A DNA stretch of 64,000 nt from Maratus speciosus (GCA_963932465.1 OZ010786.1:592213038-592277037), one strand, 5' to 3'; counted from the first letter of the stretch, positions 1 through 11,108 are shown. Made by a program: numbers and translations. The notes: generated by a model not told the origin, from the sequence alone.

Positions 1-125
1 AGAAAAATATATCTAGATTAAACGCACGAAATTTCGCCTTATTTAAAGAGCGATTCTCTTTAAGGAAGTACTGGTGCCGAAGAATTTTTTGGTCAGGAAA
101 TTCCCTGTAGCGTGGCAACCCTGAA
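1..125. mobile_element. Foldback MITE, cut by the window edge
   Basis: The left part is missing. What remains is the inner arm (AAACGCACGAAATTTCGCC), the centre GCCTTATTTAA and the return arm ending TACTGGTGCCGAAGAATTT. The same arms occur at 47843-48235 and 55961-56137, so this is a third copy of that family. No coding capacity. Its right terminus cannot be matched to a left one because it lies outside the window. Confidence 0.6.
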
Positions 126-960
126 CAATTATTTTTAGTCAGTACCATTATTTTTCCAAAAACAAATGGCAGAGAATGGGCTTAGTAATGGGCTAAAAAA
201 TTATTTTCGCTTGTTATGAAAGTGCAAGTAAAAATATTTATTTAAAATAGTAGTGTCAACCGAATAAATTCGTGTAAAAAATGCCTGTGCCTGGCAGGAG
301 TACTTTAATCGCAATGGGTTAAATGTGTTCGTTATTTAGATATTATTTCTGTGTATATTTCTTTCTAATTCAAGTTTTCAAAAAATTTCGTTAAATGGAG
401 AATCTTGTAAAATGGAAGTTCTCTCAATACAAGTTCAGCTTTAATTTAAAAATGTTATTCAAGATCAATTCACACTTTCATTTCCTCCTTCGTTAAATAT
501 TTATTTTACCTTGAAATAATTCAGAGGTAGTTCATATTTTAATGCATTAGGATATTACAAGAATAAATAAAAATGAATATTTTGAATTAAAATTAAAAAG
601 TATTTATAATCCGTGAATCTGACAATATGACACGTTTTTTCTTTTATATATTTAGGAAATCAGTTGAATTTAATACCATCCATCATGCTTATTAAGTATT
701 ATAATCTCTAAATACTCTAATCCCCATAAATCATGGATTTATATATTTAGGAAATAATAGTTACAAAATAACTTAATGTATGTGAAATGGTATTATCAAT
801 TCTACAGTCGAAATAAGTCTAATGGAATCAAATATATCTACTATCTGCAGCTCAAAATTTATACTTAGTAATCTATTAAGAAGTAGTTCAGTACTCATTA
901 ATATATAAGTAATTAATGTCTTTCACAACATTCAGAAATATTTATTGCAACGCATAAGAA
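125..960. other. AT-rich stretch, nothing recognised
   Basis: No open frame of interest. Around 243-275 there is a segment (AGTGTCAACCGAATAAA) whose reverse complement recurs at about 5295-5328. It may be a degraded terminal repeat; otherwise I see nothing here. Confidence 0.4.
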
Positions 961-969
961 AACAGAGAT

Positions 970-1105
970 GAGAATTCTCCGCTTTTTTGCATACCAGTAA
1001 AATATTAGAGAAAATGTTCTTCTGTAAAATCCCAGTTTTGAACGATTAAATAAAGTAACATTTTCTCTAAGATTATACTGGTGCGCAAAAAAGCGGAGAA
1101 TTCTC
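970..1105. mobile_element. Foldback MITE, GAGAATTCTCCGC ends
   Basis: Two arms of about 50 bp form a near-perfect inverted repeat, starting GAGAATTCTCCGC and ending GCGGAGAATTCTC. Inside each arm is the ACCAGTAAAAT / ACTGGTG pair seen in many other elements of the window. No convincing target duplication was found. A 64-codon reading frame over it on the minus strand is a by-product of the palindrome. Confidence 0.7.
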
Positions 1106-1138
1106 AACCTTGAAGAACTTATTGGCGTCGAGAAGACA

Positions 1139-1547
1139 CATCATATCTAATAGACCGGAAGCCGTCAGAAAAGACAATCACCTCATCGAGTTCACGGATA
1201 ATTTTCTAGGATTAGTTAAATCTTGATTCGCATATTAAAACGCAATAGGTCTTCTAAGTCATATCTTGGTGGAAAACACCTGAAAACTTGATTTTAGCGG
1301 CTGACTCGTAGGTTTACCATTGTGTTTTCCTGCACCAAAAGGTATGAAAACATGGAGGACTGGGAGCAGGAAAACACAATGGTAAACCTACCAGTCAGCC
1401 GCTAAAATCGGATTTTCCGGTGTTTCCACCAAGATATGACTTGGCAGACATATTGCATTTTAATATGCGAATCAAGATTTAACTAATCCTAGAATATCAT
1501 CCGTGATCTCGATGAGGTGATAGCCTGTGCTGCCGGCTCCCGGTCTA
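1139..1547. mobile_element. Long foldback element, about 190-bp arms
   Basis: Left arm 1139-1345 and right arm 1362-1547 are inverted copies (shared blocks include AATCTTGATTCGCATATTAAA read inversely, GTCATATCTTGGTGG and TCAGCCGCTAAAATC). The loop is short. No transposase is present. A second foldback (1557-1736) sits immediately to its right. Confidence 0.75.
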
Positions 1548-1556
1548 TAAGTAAGA

Positions 1557-1736
1557 TGAGGCTAACCAAAAAGAAAGGCTATCGTGGTTCTTTGCGCGTA
1601 TGTATGTTTTTACAGACCACTGCAGTCACGTGATGCACGAATGCAGGTGTACGAAAAGAGCATGACGTCACTCTAGCGGTCTGTAAAAAAGATATGTGGA
1701 ATGCACCGCGGTAGCCTGTCTTTTCCGATAGCCTCA
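1557..1736. mobile_element. Mutator-like MITE with 9-bp target duplication
   Basis: Terminal inverted repeat TGAGGCTA...TAGCCTCA with arms of about 70 bp. The flanking direct repeat TAAGTAAGA is found at 1548-1556 and 1737-1745. A 9-bp duplication and long arms fit Mutator-like elements; assignment to that superfamily is an inference because there is no transposase. Confidence 0.7.
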
Positions 1737-2432
1737 TAAGTAAGAATATACGAATCATCACAGCAATTATTTTACTTCTGTTCAAAATAAAAGCGTTCAA
1801 AAAAAGCATGCGCTGGTTAATTAGTTCTTTCATGAAATTACCGCAACAGTACGTTATTTCATATGATAGTCCACAGGGTGTTCTAAAACACCACACTAAG
1901 ACGAACTGTTCCCAACGAGAATCCTTGCTATAAAAACCTCAAAGTTGTCGAAAATATCAAAGCTCGAAGACATATAATTTCTAAAAATAAAAAAAATATG
2001 ACGTCACTAATTGTTCTAACAGTTTGTAATGCATTATCATTATATTAACAGAAAATAATTCACATTCCGGAAGAGCCATTAACAGAATATATTATCGCCA
2101 TGAGAGCAGATCAGTTTCAAACCCGAAAATGTCAAGCTGTCGCTTTTAAAACTAGCCGAACGACTCGACGATTATTCATTTGTATGTACACGCCCATTGC
2201 CCACATTTGTATAAACAATTATCCTTTCAGAAGCTTATGGGTACAATTTGTATCTTTTAAAATATTTTATTATTGTTTAATAATCGTGTTTCCCATTTAT
2301 TTTGTACTTACATGAGGTTCAATAACGCTTATTCTTGGTACCCTGGTCGTGACGTCGACCATTTTTTCAAATTTTTCTCGAAGATTATACTTTTTGGAGG
2401 CATGGTTCACTGACTCCTCAGTACTAGGCCAG

Positions 2433-2661
2433 CGCGCAGACAAAAAATGGCGCCTGCCGTTGGCAGATTTTTATAAGTGTGTGTACGGCCCCATGATTTT
2501 GAATAACAATAGTTTTTTAAAGTTTTTCACGCCTTATATTTCTTCTAAGATTAAGTAAGTCAAAGAAAACTTTTAGAAAACACTGGTGTCTAAATTCAGG
2601 GGACCATACAAACGCTGAAAAAATCAGACTACGACAGCCGCCATTTTTGAGTGAGCGCGCA
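2433..2661. mobile_element. Foldback element, GCGCGC ends
   Basis: Arms beginning GCGCGCAGAC and ending GTGAGCGCGC are imperfect inverted copies across 2433-2520 and 2590-2661 (shared AAAAATGGCG, GGCCCC/GGGGACC, AAACACTGGTGTC). The centre contains ACGCCTTATATTT, a variant of the core seen in other foldbacks. Degenerate, old copy. Confidence 0.5.
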
Positions 2662-2864
2662 TGCTTAGTATATAGGCGGCGGTGCATGCTTCTAATAATA
2701 CGTATCATGTACTTTGAAAAAGATTGTCTTTTTTCAAAGTTTATGTGATTGTATTTAAACATTCTACATAAATGAAATATGAGATCATGGTTTGCTTAGT
2801 TAATAGCACTATTTTTATATAAGACAATGAAATAACAATGGTGATATCGAAAGAATGTTCTTGT

Positions 2865-3060
2865 TTAACCCCTTGAGGGGCAAGCAAAAATGTCTCTAAA
2901 TATTGAATTCTCACCGGAATAATCGAAAAACTTTATTTTTAAATAAGGAAAGGAAATTTCTGAACGACTTTCCTACAGAGTTAAAAGTATAAAATTTAGT
3001 TAAAATTTTCTGGTGAAAATCTTGTTTAAATTAGGCGGGATACGTTTTATCCCGCAGCTC
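2865..3060 (-). mobile_element. TTAA element, family C (C1)
   Basis: Starts TTAACCCCTTGAGGGGCAAG, which is the right end of family C read inversely, and runs to the GCGGGAT...ATCCCGC palindrome that marks the other end. The terminal CCCCTCAAGGGGTTAA there has decayed to GCTCCTCACG. Non-coding, foldback. Confidence 0.75.
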
Positions 3061-3164
3061 CTCACGAAATATTGTCATTATATAAACTACAAATAACCAT
3101 TTAAAATTTCTGGTAAATATTTTCAATTTCTAATTTAAAAAACCAGCCAGATTTAGAAAAATTC

Positions 3165-3377
3165 TTAACCCCTTGAGAGGCGGTGGGATATGTTACATCC
3201 TACCTAATTTAAACAAGATTCGCACCAGAAACTTTTAACTAAATTTTATATGTTTAACTTGGGGGGGGGGCGAAATGTTGCTAAATTGCTTTTCATTATT
3301 TTAAAATACAAATTTTCCATTATTCCGGTGAGAATTCAATATTACAGAGACTTTATTGCTTGCCCTCAAAGTGTTAA
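3165..3377 (+). mobile_element. TTAA element, family C (C2)
   Basis: TTAACCCCTTGAGAGGCGG at the left, GCTTGCCCTCAAAGTGTTAA at the right; the one-sided palindrome GGTGGGAT...ATCCTACC follows the left end. It has a run of ten G in the middle. It shares its right TTAA with C3, so the two stand head to tail with no spacer. Confidence 0.85.
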
Positions 3378-3584
3378 CCCCTTGAGGGTCGGTGGGATAT
3401 ATTTTATCCCACCTACGATTAATGAAGATTTGCACCAGACAAATTTTATTAAAATTTAGTTTCTTTGGTGGAAAAAAAAAACTCGTAAAAACTGCTGTTC
3501 CTTATTTTGCAATAAATCCTTTTGCCGATTCCGGTGTGAATTCAACATTACAGAAACACAATTACTTGCCCCTCAAATGGTTAA
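3374..3584 (+). mobile_element. TTAA element, family C (C3)
   Basis: Same orientation as C2 and joined to it through one shared TTAA. Left end TTAACCCCTTGAGGGTCGG, palindrome GGTGGGAT...ATCCCACC, GCACCAGAC and TTCCGGTGTGA in the two arms, right end GCCCCTCAAATGGTTAA. Confidence 0.88.
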
Positions 3585-3609
3585 ATGGAAAAATTTCTGT
3601 AACATTATG

Positions 3610-3935
3610 GTACAGTGCCTAGAATACCTAGTGTGGAAATATGCTATCCAAACAGTGCTAAAAATTTGTATCCCTTAAATGTGGGACGATGCTGCTAAAA
3701 TTTCAAGTGTCGATCGCAGCGACATCTGGGGGATTTTCGTATTACTAGTATTACATTGTATAGACTAGCAATTTCTTGCAGTTGTAGAAAATATCCTGCA
3801 GATGACGCTGCGATCTGCATATTGCAGCAGTATCATTGCACATTTAAGGGATACAATATTTTAGAGCTTTTTTAAGTATTACAGGGATAGCCGATTTCCA
3901 CACTATATATTCTAGGCGCTATAATTATGGCACTC
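3610..3935. mobile_element. Foldback element, CCTAGAATA ends
   Basis: Inverted arms: CCTAGAATACCTAGTGTGGAA at the left matches TTCCACACTATATATTCTAGG at the right, followed by GGATAGC/GCTATCC, AAATTTGTATCCC/GGGATACAATATTTT and GCAGCGA/CGCTGC blocks. Long arms of about 110-150 bp and no coding potential. No clear target duplication. Confidence 0.65.
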
Positions 3936-3939
3936 TGCA

Positions 3940-4905
3940 TTTCAGTACGGATTTCTTCCAACGCTTCCTCTACATATTCGCGCAAAGTAATGAAAAAGGT
4001 TTTCGAATGAAATATTTAAATTTAATATTCATATTTAATTTAATTCAATCTAATTATTCATATTTTTAAACTTTTTTTAAAAAAGCTTTTAATGTATCGC
4101 ATGTCATTTTTCGTAGCTATCCTTTCATTTTAAAATTATTTAGCATTAATTTGCAATTTAGTTCATGTACAGCGAGAGTAAAAATGAGATGCACCTTCTT
4201 TTGTTGCCAGACCGTTTAAGATAAAACTCGGAATATTAACTTCTTTCAGAATATGAATGCAATTTTTGAAATATCGTTCGTAATGTTAATAACTGCACAA
4301 TCTTCGATTTTTCTAGCGGCTTTAAATTTGAAATATCCTACAGTTTAGAAGAAATTTCATTGCATCTAGTCTATGTAAATATATGTTTAAACTTTCATTT
4401 ATATTTAAATTGAAAGTTTCCTGTTACATTCTACAAAATGCACGTTTTAGGAAATATTGTACATTGATTTTTCAATAACTCTTCGAATAAAATGGAAAGA
4501 AATGATTGCTAATATAAATTTGCTATTCGACTGAAAGTAGAACTATTATTTCCATTTATTTAAAATATTTTATTATCGCATATTCAAAGATTACACACCA
4601 TGTTCATTATTTACTTCTTTTTTTTTTTTCAAAAATAGTTGATCACTAGCGGACAGTTCTTTTATTATGTTATTACAAAATTAGATAATTAAATAAGCTA
4701 ATTTAAATCTTTAGATATTTGAAATACATAGTGGTTTTAAATATTTCGAAAACTTTTTAAATTAATTTGTGGCTTCTATTCTCTAAACATTATGGTATTT
4801 AAACAGTATGCCTGAATCAATAAGTTTACTAAATTACAAAATAAAAATACTTCTTGTGTCCTTATGGCAAAAAATTCGTTATTTGTAAAATATGGCAAGA
4901 CATAT
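3940..4905. other. AT-rich stretch, nothing recognised
   Basis: Low-complexity, AT-rich sequence with short A/T homopolymers; no open frame longer than chance and no clear terminal repeats. Confidence 0.4.
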
Positions 4906-4911
4906 TATCAA

Positions 4912-5091
4912 CGTAGGTGCTTACTTCACTGGGTGAGAAATATGCGATCAAACACACTTCTTTCATAACATAAAAAAGTTTTTTTGTGCTATTTAAGCAC
5001 TGTTATTAATTAATACAAAAATAGCACTTTAAAATTAGAAGTGGTTGTTTGCCATAATGCACCATTCGCACCAGATAAGTCGGCACCTACG
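4912..5091. mobile_element. hAT-like MITE with 8-bp target duplication
   Basis: Terminal inverted repeat CGTAGGTGC...GCACCTACG, arms of about 60 bp, and a perfect 8-bp direct repeat ATTATCAA at 4904-4911 and 5092-5099. Eight base pairs is the hAT (or P) duplication length; hAT is preferred only by abundance of that class here. Confidence 0.75.
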
Positions 5092-5185
5092 ATTATCAAT
5101 GTTCATATTTATTCAGTTTCTGTAGGCTACACGTGTCAATAAGGGGAAGGGTTTAACCTAATTTGAACATTTATTTCATAACAGT

Positions 5186-5265
5186 TTAACACTAGCAGCG
5201 ACGAAAATTTCACTCAAGTTTTATAAACAAAAAAGTGTACACCAGAATTTTATTTGAAGCTTTTT
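5186..5265 (-). mobile_element. Partial TTAA element, family K
   Basis: TTAACACTAGCAGCGACG followed by CTCAAGTTTTATAAA and ACACCAGAATTTTATTT matches the inverted right end of the complete K element at 30358-30566. The opposite end is not recognisable, so this is a truncated copy. Confidence 0.6.
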
Positions 5266-5373
5266 TTTTTCACCCGTTCTGGACCAACAACTTTTACAGG
5301 AATTTTATTCGGTTGACACCACTTTTTGTTAAGTAGTTAACTTTTTAAATCAAAGAAATGACTAAATTAAATT

Positions 5374-5846
5374 ATGAATTTCCGCGGTTGTCCAAAAAAT
5401 CCATACAGATTGGAAAATAAACATAACCGAAACATTACAAGTAATAACGTAAGTAATCCCTACACTGAAAATCAAATTCTCGCTGATATTTTTAAAAATT
5501 TCAACTACACTAAAAAACCTAGCCCACTGAACCATCAACTAGTAATGACTTGTCAAATTCTGAAAATAATGATAGCGAAACCTCAAATACCCCTTCCTCC
5601 CCTACTACTGAAAATTCAGATAACACTCAAAATTTAAAATTCGCTATAAATTACTCTAATGACATCAAAGATATACTTGATACTTTTAATGAACTCAAGG
5701 AAGTCTTTCAAATCACCAAATTCTTAAGCTGCATCAAAAATATCTCAACTGAACACAAAAAGTATGATAACCCCATGCAAAAAATGATAGTTATTATCAA
5801 CGAGTTCGACAAGCTTGCTAACCTTCATAACTTAAATGAAGAGTAA
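5374..5846 (+). pseudogene. LINE ORF1 (gag-like) C-terminal relic
   Basis: The first residues NFRGCPKNP resemble the last part of a CCHC zinc knuckle as found at the end of Jockey-type ORF1 proteins (pattern ...H-x-A-N-F-R-G-C-P). An Asn/Ser/Pro-rich linker follows, then a helical-looking C-terminus (DIKDILDTFNELKEVFQ) ending at a stop at 5844-5846. The reading frame changes near 5520: the first frame runs from 5374, while the linker and C-terminus lie in another frame, so one frameshift breaks it. The zinc-finger region upstream is absent (5' truncation). No reverse transcriptase follows; downstream is T-rich sequence. Assignment rests on a short motif and overall composition, so it is moderate. 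Confidence 0.5.
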
Positions 5847-6500
5847 TTTCTTCCCCAGTTAAACTTTTTGCCTTTTTTCCGTGTCTTGTATTTGTCAGTT
5901 TTGTATTTAAAAAAAACACTTTTTACTGTTATATTTTGCTTTTTTCACGTATTTAAATTGTTTTACCTTAGTATCCCTTTGTTCTATTATCATGGTATCT
6001 TTTTATCAGCATTTTTCATCGAGTTACCAGATTGGGAGTGCGCCGTCCTCTCTTTTTCCCATGTTTCCCTTAAAATTCTGCTTTTTTCTGCTCAGTTAAA
6101 ATGAGCTCTCCTCAGTTATGTTTTTTATTATCGCTTTTTATTACCTTAACTTGTGCATTAATATTCTTTTTGTAAATATGTAAATATTTTTTTATTCTTT
6201 TCCAAATTTGTTTGCATTGTGCTTTGCATTATTTTTTAAGTTAATCTTTGTATGGTCTCTGTAATGAGTCTTTTTTTATGCTGGGGCTTCCGTTAGGTAG
6301 CATTTTCGCCGGTCTACGGACTGTTAGTTTTTGGATCATATGGAACCTTTTTTTTATTTACCTTATTGTTATACTAACTTTTTTATTAGTAAGTTCTCTT
6401 ACTCTTAAACTTTAATTCTTCTATGTTTTATGGTCACCAGCCGCGTCTATACATCTTTTTTCATGGCTCCCATTGCAAGTAAAATACATTACCTCTATAC
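5847..6500 (+). other. T-rich tail after the ORF1 relic
   Basis: Strongly T-rich on the plus strand with no reading frame resembling ORF2. It could be the 3' untranslated part of an ORF1-only element or unrelated sequence. I cannot find its end. Confidence 0.3.
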
Positions 6501-6506
6501 TGGATG

Positions 6507-6673
6507 TTAAGTTGCCCAGCAACAAGGGAATCCATTCACCTGCTAACATTGTTCGTTCCAATGTTCCATTAAATAAGGAAAAGCTTAGTCTTATTTTATG
6601 CTGGTATGAAAGTGATGTACTGTAAGCACCATTTGAATGTGCATATACGCACCCATGGTCGCGAAGAGGTTAA
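6507..6673. mobile_element. TTAA element, family Z
   Basis: TTAAGTTGCCCAGCAAC at the left and GGTCGCGAAGAGGTTAA at the right. Close to the right end is the near-palindrome GTGCATATACGCAC, and close to the left GTTGCCCAGCAAC. The middle has ATTAAATAAGG followed by ATGCTGGTATGAA, the shared core. Only one copy is in the window, so limits are tentative. Confidence 0.5.
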
Positions 6674-6679
6674 AGAAAT

Positions 6680-8400
6680 TTTGTGGTTCAAGTTGAATTA
6701 TAGATACTTTTTAGCAGTAAAATTGACTGCTCGTGGCGCTTCTAGCGTTAATATAAAATTTAGTTAAATATGTCAAATCATTCAACGATTTTTATTAAAA
6801 TTTTATCACTGTGATGCATCTTTTCAAATATCAGTAGTCATATTTAGGACATTTGACATACCCGAAATTATGGGGAAAATATTATTAATAGCTATTGTAT
6901 ATAAATACAAGTTTAAAATTCCATCTATATTTTCATCTAGCAATAAGTTATTTTTTAGCCCCCGGTATGCCATGTCTTTCTCCCAGCTTATTTTGTGTCG
7001 TCTCCAAAAAATAATGTTACCTTACAGAAGCCAGCCGTAAAAAAAAGCAGATGATTAAATACTCTATAGAAATTTTTTAAACTTCTGAGCATTGCACATT
7101 TTCAATTTTCATATCGGCGTATTTGGAAAAAAGTACTTTTAAATGCAATTTCTTTTAAAATTGCATCTCCATTTATTTTTGAAATATTAATTTTTTTGTA
7201 GTTTTTAGAGCCATTTGCTTTATGTTGGCTACGAAAGTACAACATTTCTGTAGAAAGTAAAGGAAAAATAGTAATTATGTATTTTTGTTGCCATTTTCTC
7301 ATAACAACCGAAAAAAAATAATTAAAATCCGTGCTATTTTGAAAAAATGTAATCGAATGATTTCTGTTAAAACATGGAGCTACAATAAACTATATTTAAT
7401 TTTAAGTATCTATATTAATGTTACAAACAAATGAAGGCGTTTGAAACATTAGACAGCCTTTTTTTTTTTTTTGTCTAATTTCTTTAATGTCGGCATCTTT
7501 TTGCTTCATTTCTGTATTATTTCGCGATAGTGCCGTCGTGTGCATACTTATGTGTCGTGTGTTACTGTATCTGTTTAAGAGTGATTGTAAATGTGAAATT
7601 CTTAAGTGGATGAGAATGACGTCATTTTACGTAAAATAAAAGCGCGTGCTTTAAGTTTTAACATTGAAATATGTTTTGTATTATTTATATATACATATTT
7701 TTTTTTCATCGTGGGAGACACTAGATTCTGAAAAAACAGAATTCCCGTCTTCTAGTTTATTTTTTTTTTCTGTAAGTGCTCACATAAAATAGAAATAGAT
7801 GCTAAGGCATGTAAATTTCGAAATTCTTCAGGGCAAAATTCCAATATTAGCGACATATTGTTTTGTTTATTCAACACGAGTTCACAGAACTGAGATTCCT
7901 TCTTCGTTATTTATTTTTTTATATATTTTTTTGTACAATTTGAAAGTTGGTTTATAAGTTAGTTCATTAGGGTATTGCTGCAATAGATAACTATGAATAA
8001 TTTGAATTTAAATCTACAGAAACCTGTTCTTTTATCGAATACCCTCTTTATCAAATCTCACAATCTCTAAAAAGGGTGCACATTTGGATAAGTTTACGAA
8101 ATAATAATTCAAAAATATTATGATATGCTTTTCTCTCAAGCTTTCACCATATTTGAAATATGTGATCGTAAGTTGTATTATTAATATTCATATTTATTTA
8201 ATTTCTTAAATCATGAAGTGTCAATGATGATAGCTACATAAAGTTCATTTTAAATTCATAAACAGTAAATGTAAAATTCACAAAATATGACAAAATTCCC
8301 AACTGATTTAATTAACATTTTCATCCTGTTGCTTATAATTGATTAGAAATATTGTAAAGCACAGAGAAATGTATTTAATAGTAATTCTATATAAATACGT
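6680..8400. other. AT-rich stretch, nothing recognised
   Basis: No coding frames above background and no clear element ends. Several T homopolymers (for example near 7460 and 7700). Probably decayed repeats. Confidence 0.4.
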
Positions 8401-8402
8401 CT

Positions 8403-8610
8403 TTAACCCTAGATCTACCGGGAATTTTATTCAAGTTTTAATAAAACGTTCTACACCAGAATTTTTATTTAAAACTATTTAACTTATTTATTTACCTTAT
8501 TTTTGTCTGGCTTATATACTTAGTTTATTTTAAAGAAATTTCTGGTCTGAATGAATATTTTGTATGTACCTGTCGGGTCCAATGGACCCGTCTGGTAGAC
8601 GGAGGGTTAA
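8403..8610 (-). mobile_element. TTAA element, family L (copy 1, inverted)
   Basis: Perfect TTAA at both ends. It is nearly identical, in reverse, to the copies at 35685-35892 and 45139-45346, with only a handful of differences, so this family moved recently. The one-sided palindrome GGGTCCATTGGACCC lies near its right end here. The arms carry TTCTGGTGTAG / ACCAGAAATTT. Confidence 0.92.
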
Positions 8611-9039
8611 ATTTTCATTTATATCTAAGCAGATGTTTTTGTGACAAACTGCAAATTTTATACTTTATTAAGCATTTTATTTTACATCTCCTTAAACGTA
8701 TCTTGCAAATAATAAATAGATGGAAGGGAATTTCAATTTTAATTTCTACACAGAGAAATTTGAACTTTTATATCATATTACTTTTTAAATTCTATTCCTA
8801 TCCAGTTTATAGAACTTGGGTGGCGACCCATCGATATATATTTATTTATTTTGTTTAAAAAATTTATTGATAGCTTTCAATTTAGTTAATTTAGTAAATA
8901 AGCAAGAAATAAAAATCACTAACAATGAATAAATTCAATTAAAAAGTGCATAATATTCACAAAGAGACATGTAACAATAAATATTCTTAAAAATTTTGAA
9001 CTTTATATTGCAGATTATGCTTGTTGAAATGTATTATCT

Positions 9040-9232
9040 TTAACCCCTTTAAGGGCCCCGCCTAATTTTAATCAAGTTTCGCACCAGAATCTTTTAATTA
9101 AATTTTACTTTTATAATTTTTGTGGTAATAATTCGTAAAATTGCTTTTCCTTCTTTTGAAATAAAAATTTAGAAAATTCCGGTGTGAGTTCAACATTACA
9201 GAAACACAATTACTCGCATCTCCAAGGGTTAA
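9040..9232 (+). mobile_element. TTAA element, family C (C4, short)
   Basis: TTAACCCCTTTAAGGGCCCC at left and CTCCAAGGGTTAA at right. Interior GCACCAGAATCTTTT and ATTCCGGTGTGAGTTCAA match other C copies, but the GGTGGGAT...ATCCCACC palindrome is missing. Confidence 0.75.
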
Positions 9233-9471
9233 AATAGAGGTATTTATCGGTACGTTGACGAGATAATAATTTTAAAATAACTTGATATTTTAATGTCTGA
9301 ATTCAACACTGGATACCATCAAAATGGATGTCCCTTCAAAATGCTGCATGTTGTTTCGCATGACCTGCATTGTTTCTAAACCTACAACGATATTTATAAT
9401 AAAACACCCATACTACAATATATATTAAAACACACATACACACGTAAATAACGCCTGCATTCAACAGTTAA

Positions 9472-9704
9472 ATGTATGTATAAATATTATACAGACATAC
9501 AAACAATAAATACAATAAACCCAACTGGAGTGAAAAATTAGCCAGAGCCAGGAATCGAAAACGGGAACAGTATACACAGTATACAGCAGTCTTGTATACT
9601 GTGGTCCCGGGTTCGATTCCTGGCTCTGGCTAATTTTTCACTCCAGTTGGGTTTATTGTATTTATTGTTTGTACTGTTTGTCTGTATAATATTTATATAT
9701 ACAT
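9472..9704. mobile_element. tRNA-derived foldback (SINE-like)
   Basis: A near-perfect inverted repeat with arms of about 110 bp. Each arm contains a tRNA-like 3' half: in the right arm, plus strand, GGTTCGATTCC (a perfect pol III B-box match) followed by TGGCTCTGGC and then TAATTTTTCACTCCAG. The left arm has the inverted copy with a damaged B box. The tail after the tRNA-like end resembles the tail of the tRNA-like sequence at 24211-24280. Only the 3' half of a tRNA is present, so it is not a functional tRNA gene. Confidence 0.7.
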
Positions 9705-10280
9705 TCTACAACGATATTATTTAAAGGGTGTTTTGTTTATTAATTATTGTTTTTCAACTTCTTGGCGTAATGGATAAATAAAACACAACTAAAAATATTC
9801 TTTTTCTGTTTTGTTTGAACTATAGGGGTCAGGCTGTAATTAAGAAAAATAAAGCTATTATACATAAAATAATTTTTTTCTCATGAAAATTGCAAATTTA
9901 ACGTTAGAAATTTACCCGTTTTAAAGTATTTAATAAAAGTTTAAATGTTAATGTTACAAAACTTTCAAAATTATACGGTGAGTTACCTGCTGTAATGGTT
10001 AATGCGTTCAAAATGTCCTTAATCATAGAATAGATAAACAAATCTAGTAATAATTTTATGCTATTGGAGCCATAAATTTTGTCGAATATGTAGATGTAAT
10101 AATTACGGAAGGAAATGTGGCTAAGAATAAGATGCATTTTTCAGGATATTTGAAACACACAATCCAAACCAGTGGCCTCCATAGATGTACGGAGATGACC
10201 TCCCAAGGAACCCTACTTTTGCTTTAGAGTTGTACTGCAACCCCATGGGGAATGCATTACAACCTCTGAAGTTTAACATG

Positions 10281-10372
10281 GACAATTGACCATTTGATGT
10301 TCAGTTGGATAATCAACCATTTGATGTTCAGTTGGATAATCAACCATTTGATGTTCAGTTGGACAACTGACC
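10281..10372. repeat. 27-bp minisatellite, about 3.4 copies
   Basis: Tandem copies of a 27-bp unit containing CCATTTGATGTTCAGTTGGA; the first and last copies carry GACAATTGAC / GACAACTGAC in place of GATAATCAAC. Confidence 0.9.
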
Positions 10373-10459
10373 AAACAAAGTATTTCTGCGTTAACTTTAA
10401 AATTGACCAGTTTTTAGGTTATATTTTAACAGATGAGCGTGAAATTTTATGTATTTGAT

Positions 10460-10943
10460 AATTTGAATATAAATAAGTGAAATGTGAATAAACTACAAAT
10501 CATTTGCTAAAATGGTGTATAAGCATTTAATACGGATTAAAACATTAACCCTTTGAGGGGCAAGTAATTGTGGTCTGTAACGTCGAATTTACACCGGAAT
10601 CTTCAAAAATGTTTATTGCAAATAAGGCAAAGCAATTTTACGACTTTTTTACACCAAAGTTAGAAAAGTAAAATTTAATAATTTTTTCTGGTGAAAATCT
10701 TCATTAATCGTAGGTGGGATAAAGTATATTTCACCGCCCTCAAGGGGTTAAAAACATTAAAATAACTATTATACGGTTTCAGCGCACCTCCATGGCCTTC
10801 CTCAGGAATTCCCGAAAAGGTCACGGAGGTGTAATGAAATCGTAGAATAGTTATTTTAATGTTTTAATCTGTATTAAATATTTATACACCATTTTAGCAA
10901 ATGATTTGTAGTTTAGTCACATTTCACTTATTTATATTTGAAT
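10460..10943. mobile_element. Foldback element interrupted by a family C element
   Basis: Outer inverted arms (TTGAATATAAATAAGTGAAAT at left, its inverse ending near 10943, with AAATCATTTGCTAAAATGGTG and AAAACATTAAAATAACTATT blocks) flank a short loop with CACGGAGGTG. The left arm is split by the C5 insertion; the intact right arm gives the uninterrupted sequence. Confidence 0.7.
10545..10751 (-). mobile_element. TTAA element, family C (C5)
   Basis: Starts TTAACCCTTTGAGGGGCAAG and ends CCCTCAAGGGGTTAA, with TAGGTGGGAT...ATTTCACC near the right end. It lies inside the left arm of a larger foldback. The flanks share AAAACATTAA on both sides, longer than the expected TTAA. Confidence 0.85.
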
Positions 10944-11054
10944 TCTCTATGGTTTAATAGTCCAAAATTGTTTATTTGATAATTCAATACAGAGTTTAAG
11001 GTCGTTTTGAGGTTAGATATGATCATTTTGCGAAACCGACAAAATATACATTTC

Positions 11055-11058
<4 letters not shown>

Positions 11059-11106
<48 letters not shown>
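11059..11106. repeat. Poly(A) tract
   Basis: An almost uninterrupted run of about 48 A. No retroelement body could be recognised to its left. Confidence 0.9.

Positions 11107-11108
<2 letters not shown>

Noticed and set aside
1579..1896. 105-codon frame
   Set aside because: It runs through the Mutator-like foldback at 1557-1736 and beyond; no domain and no codon signal.
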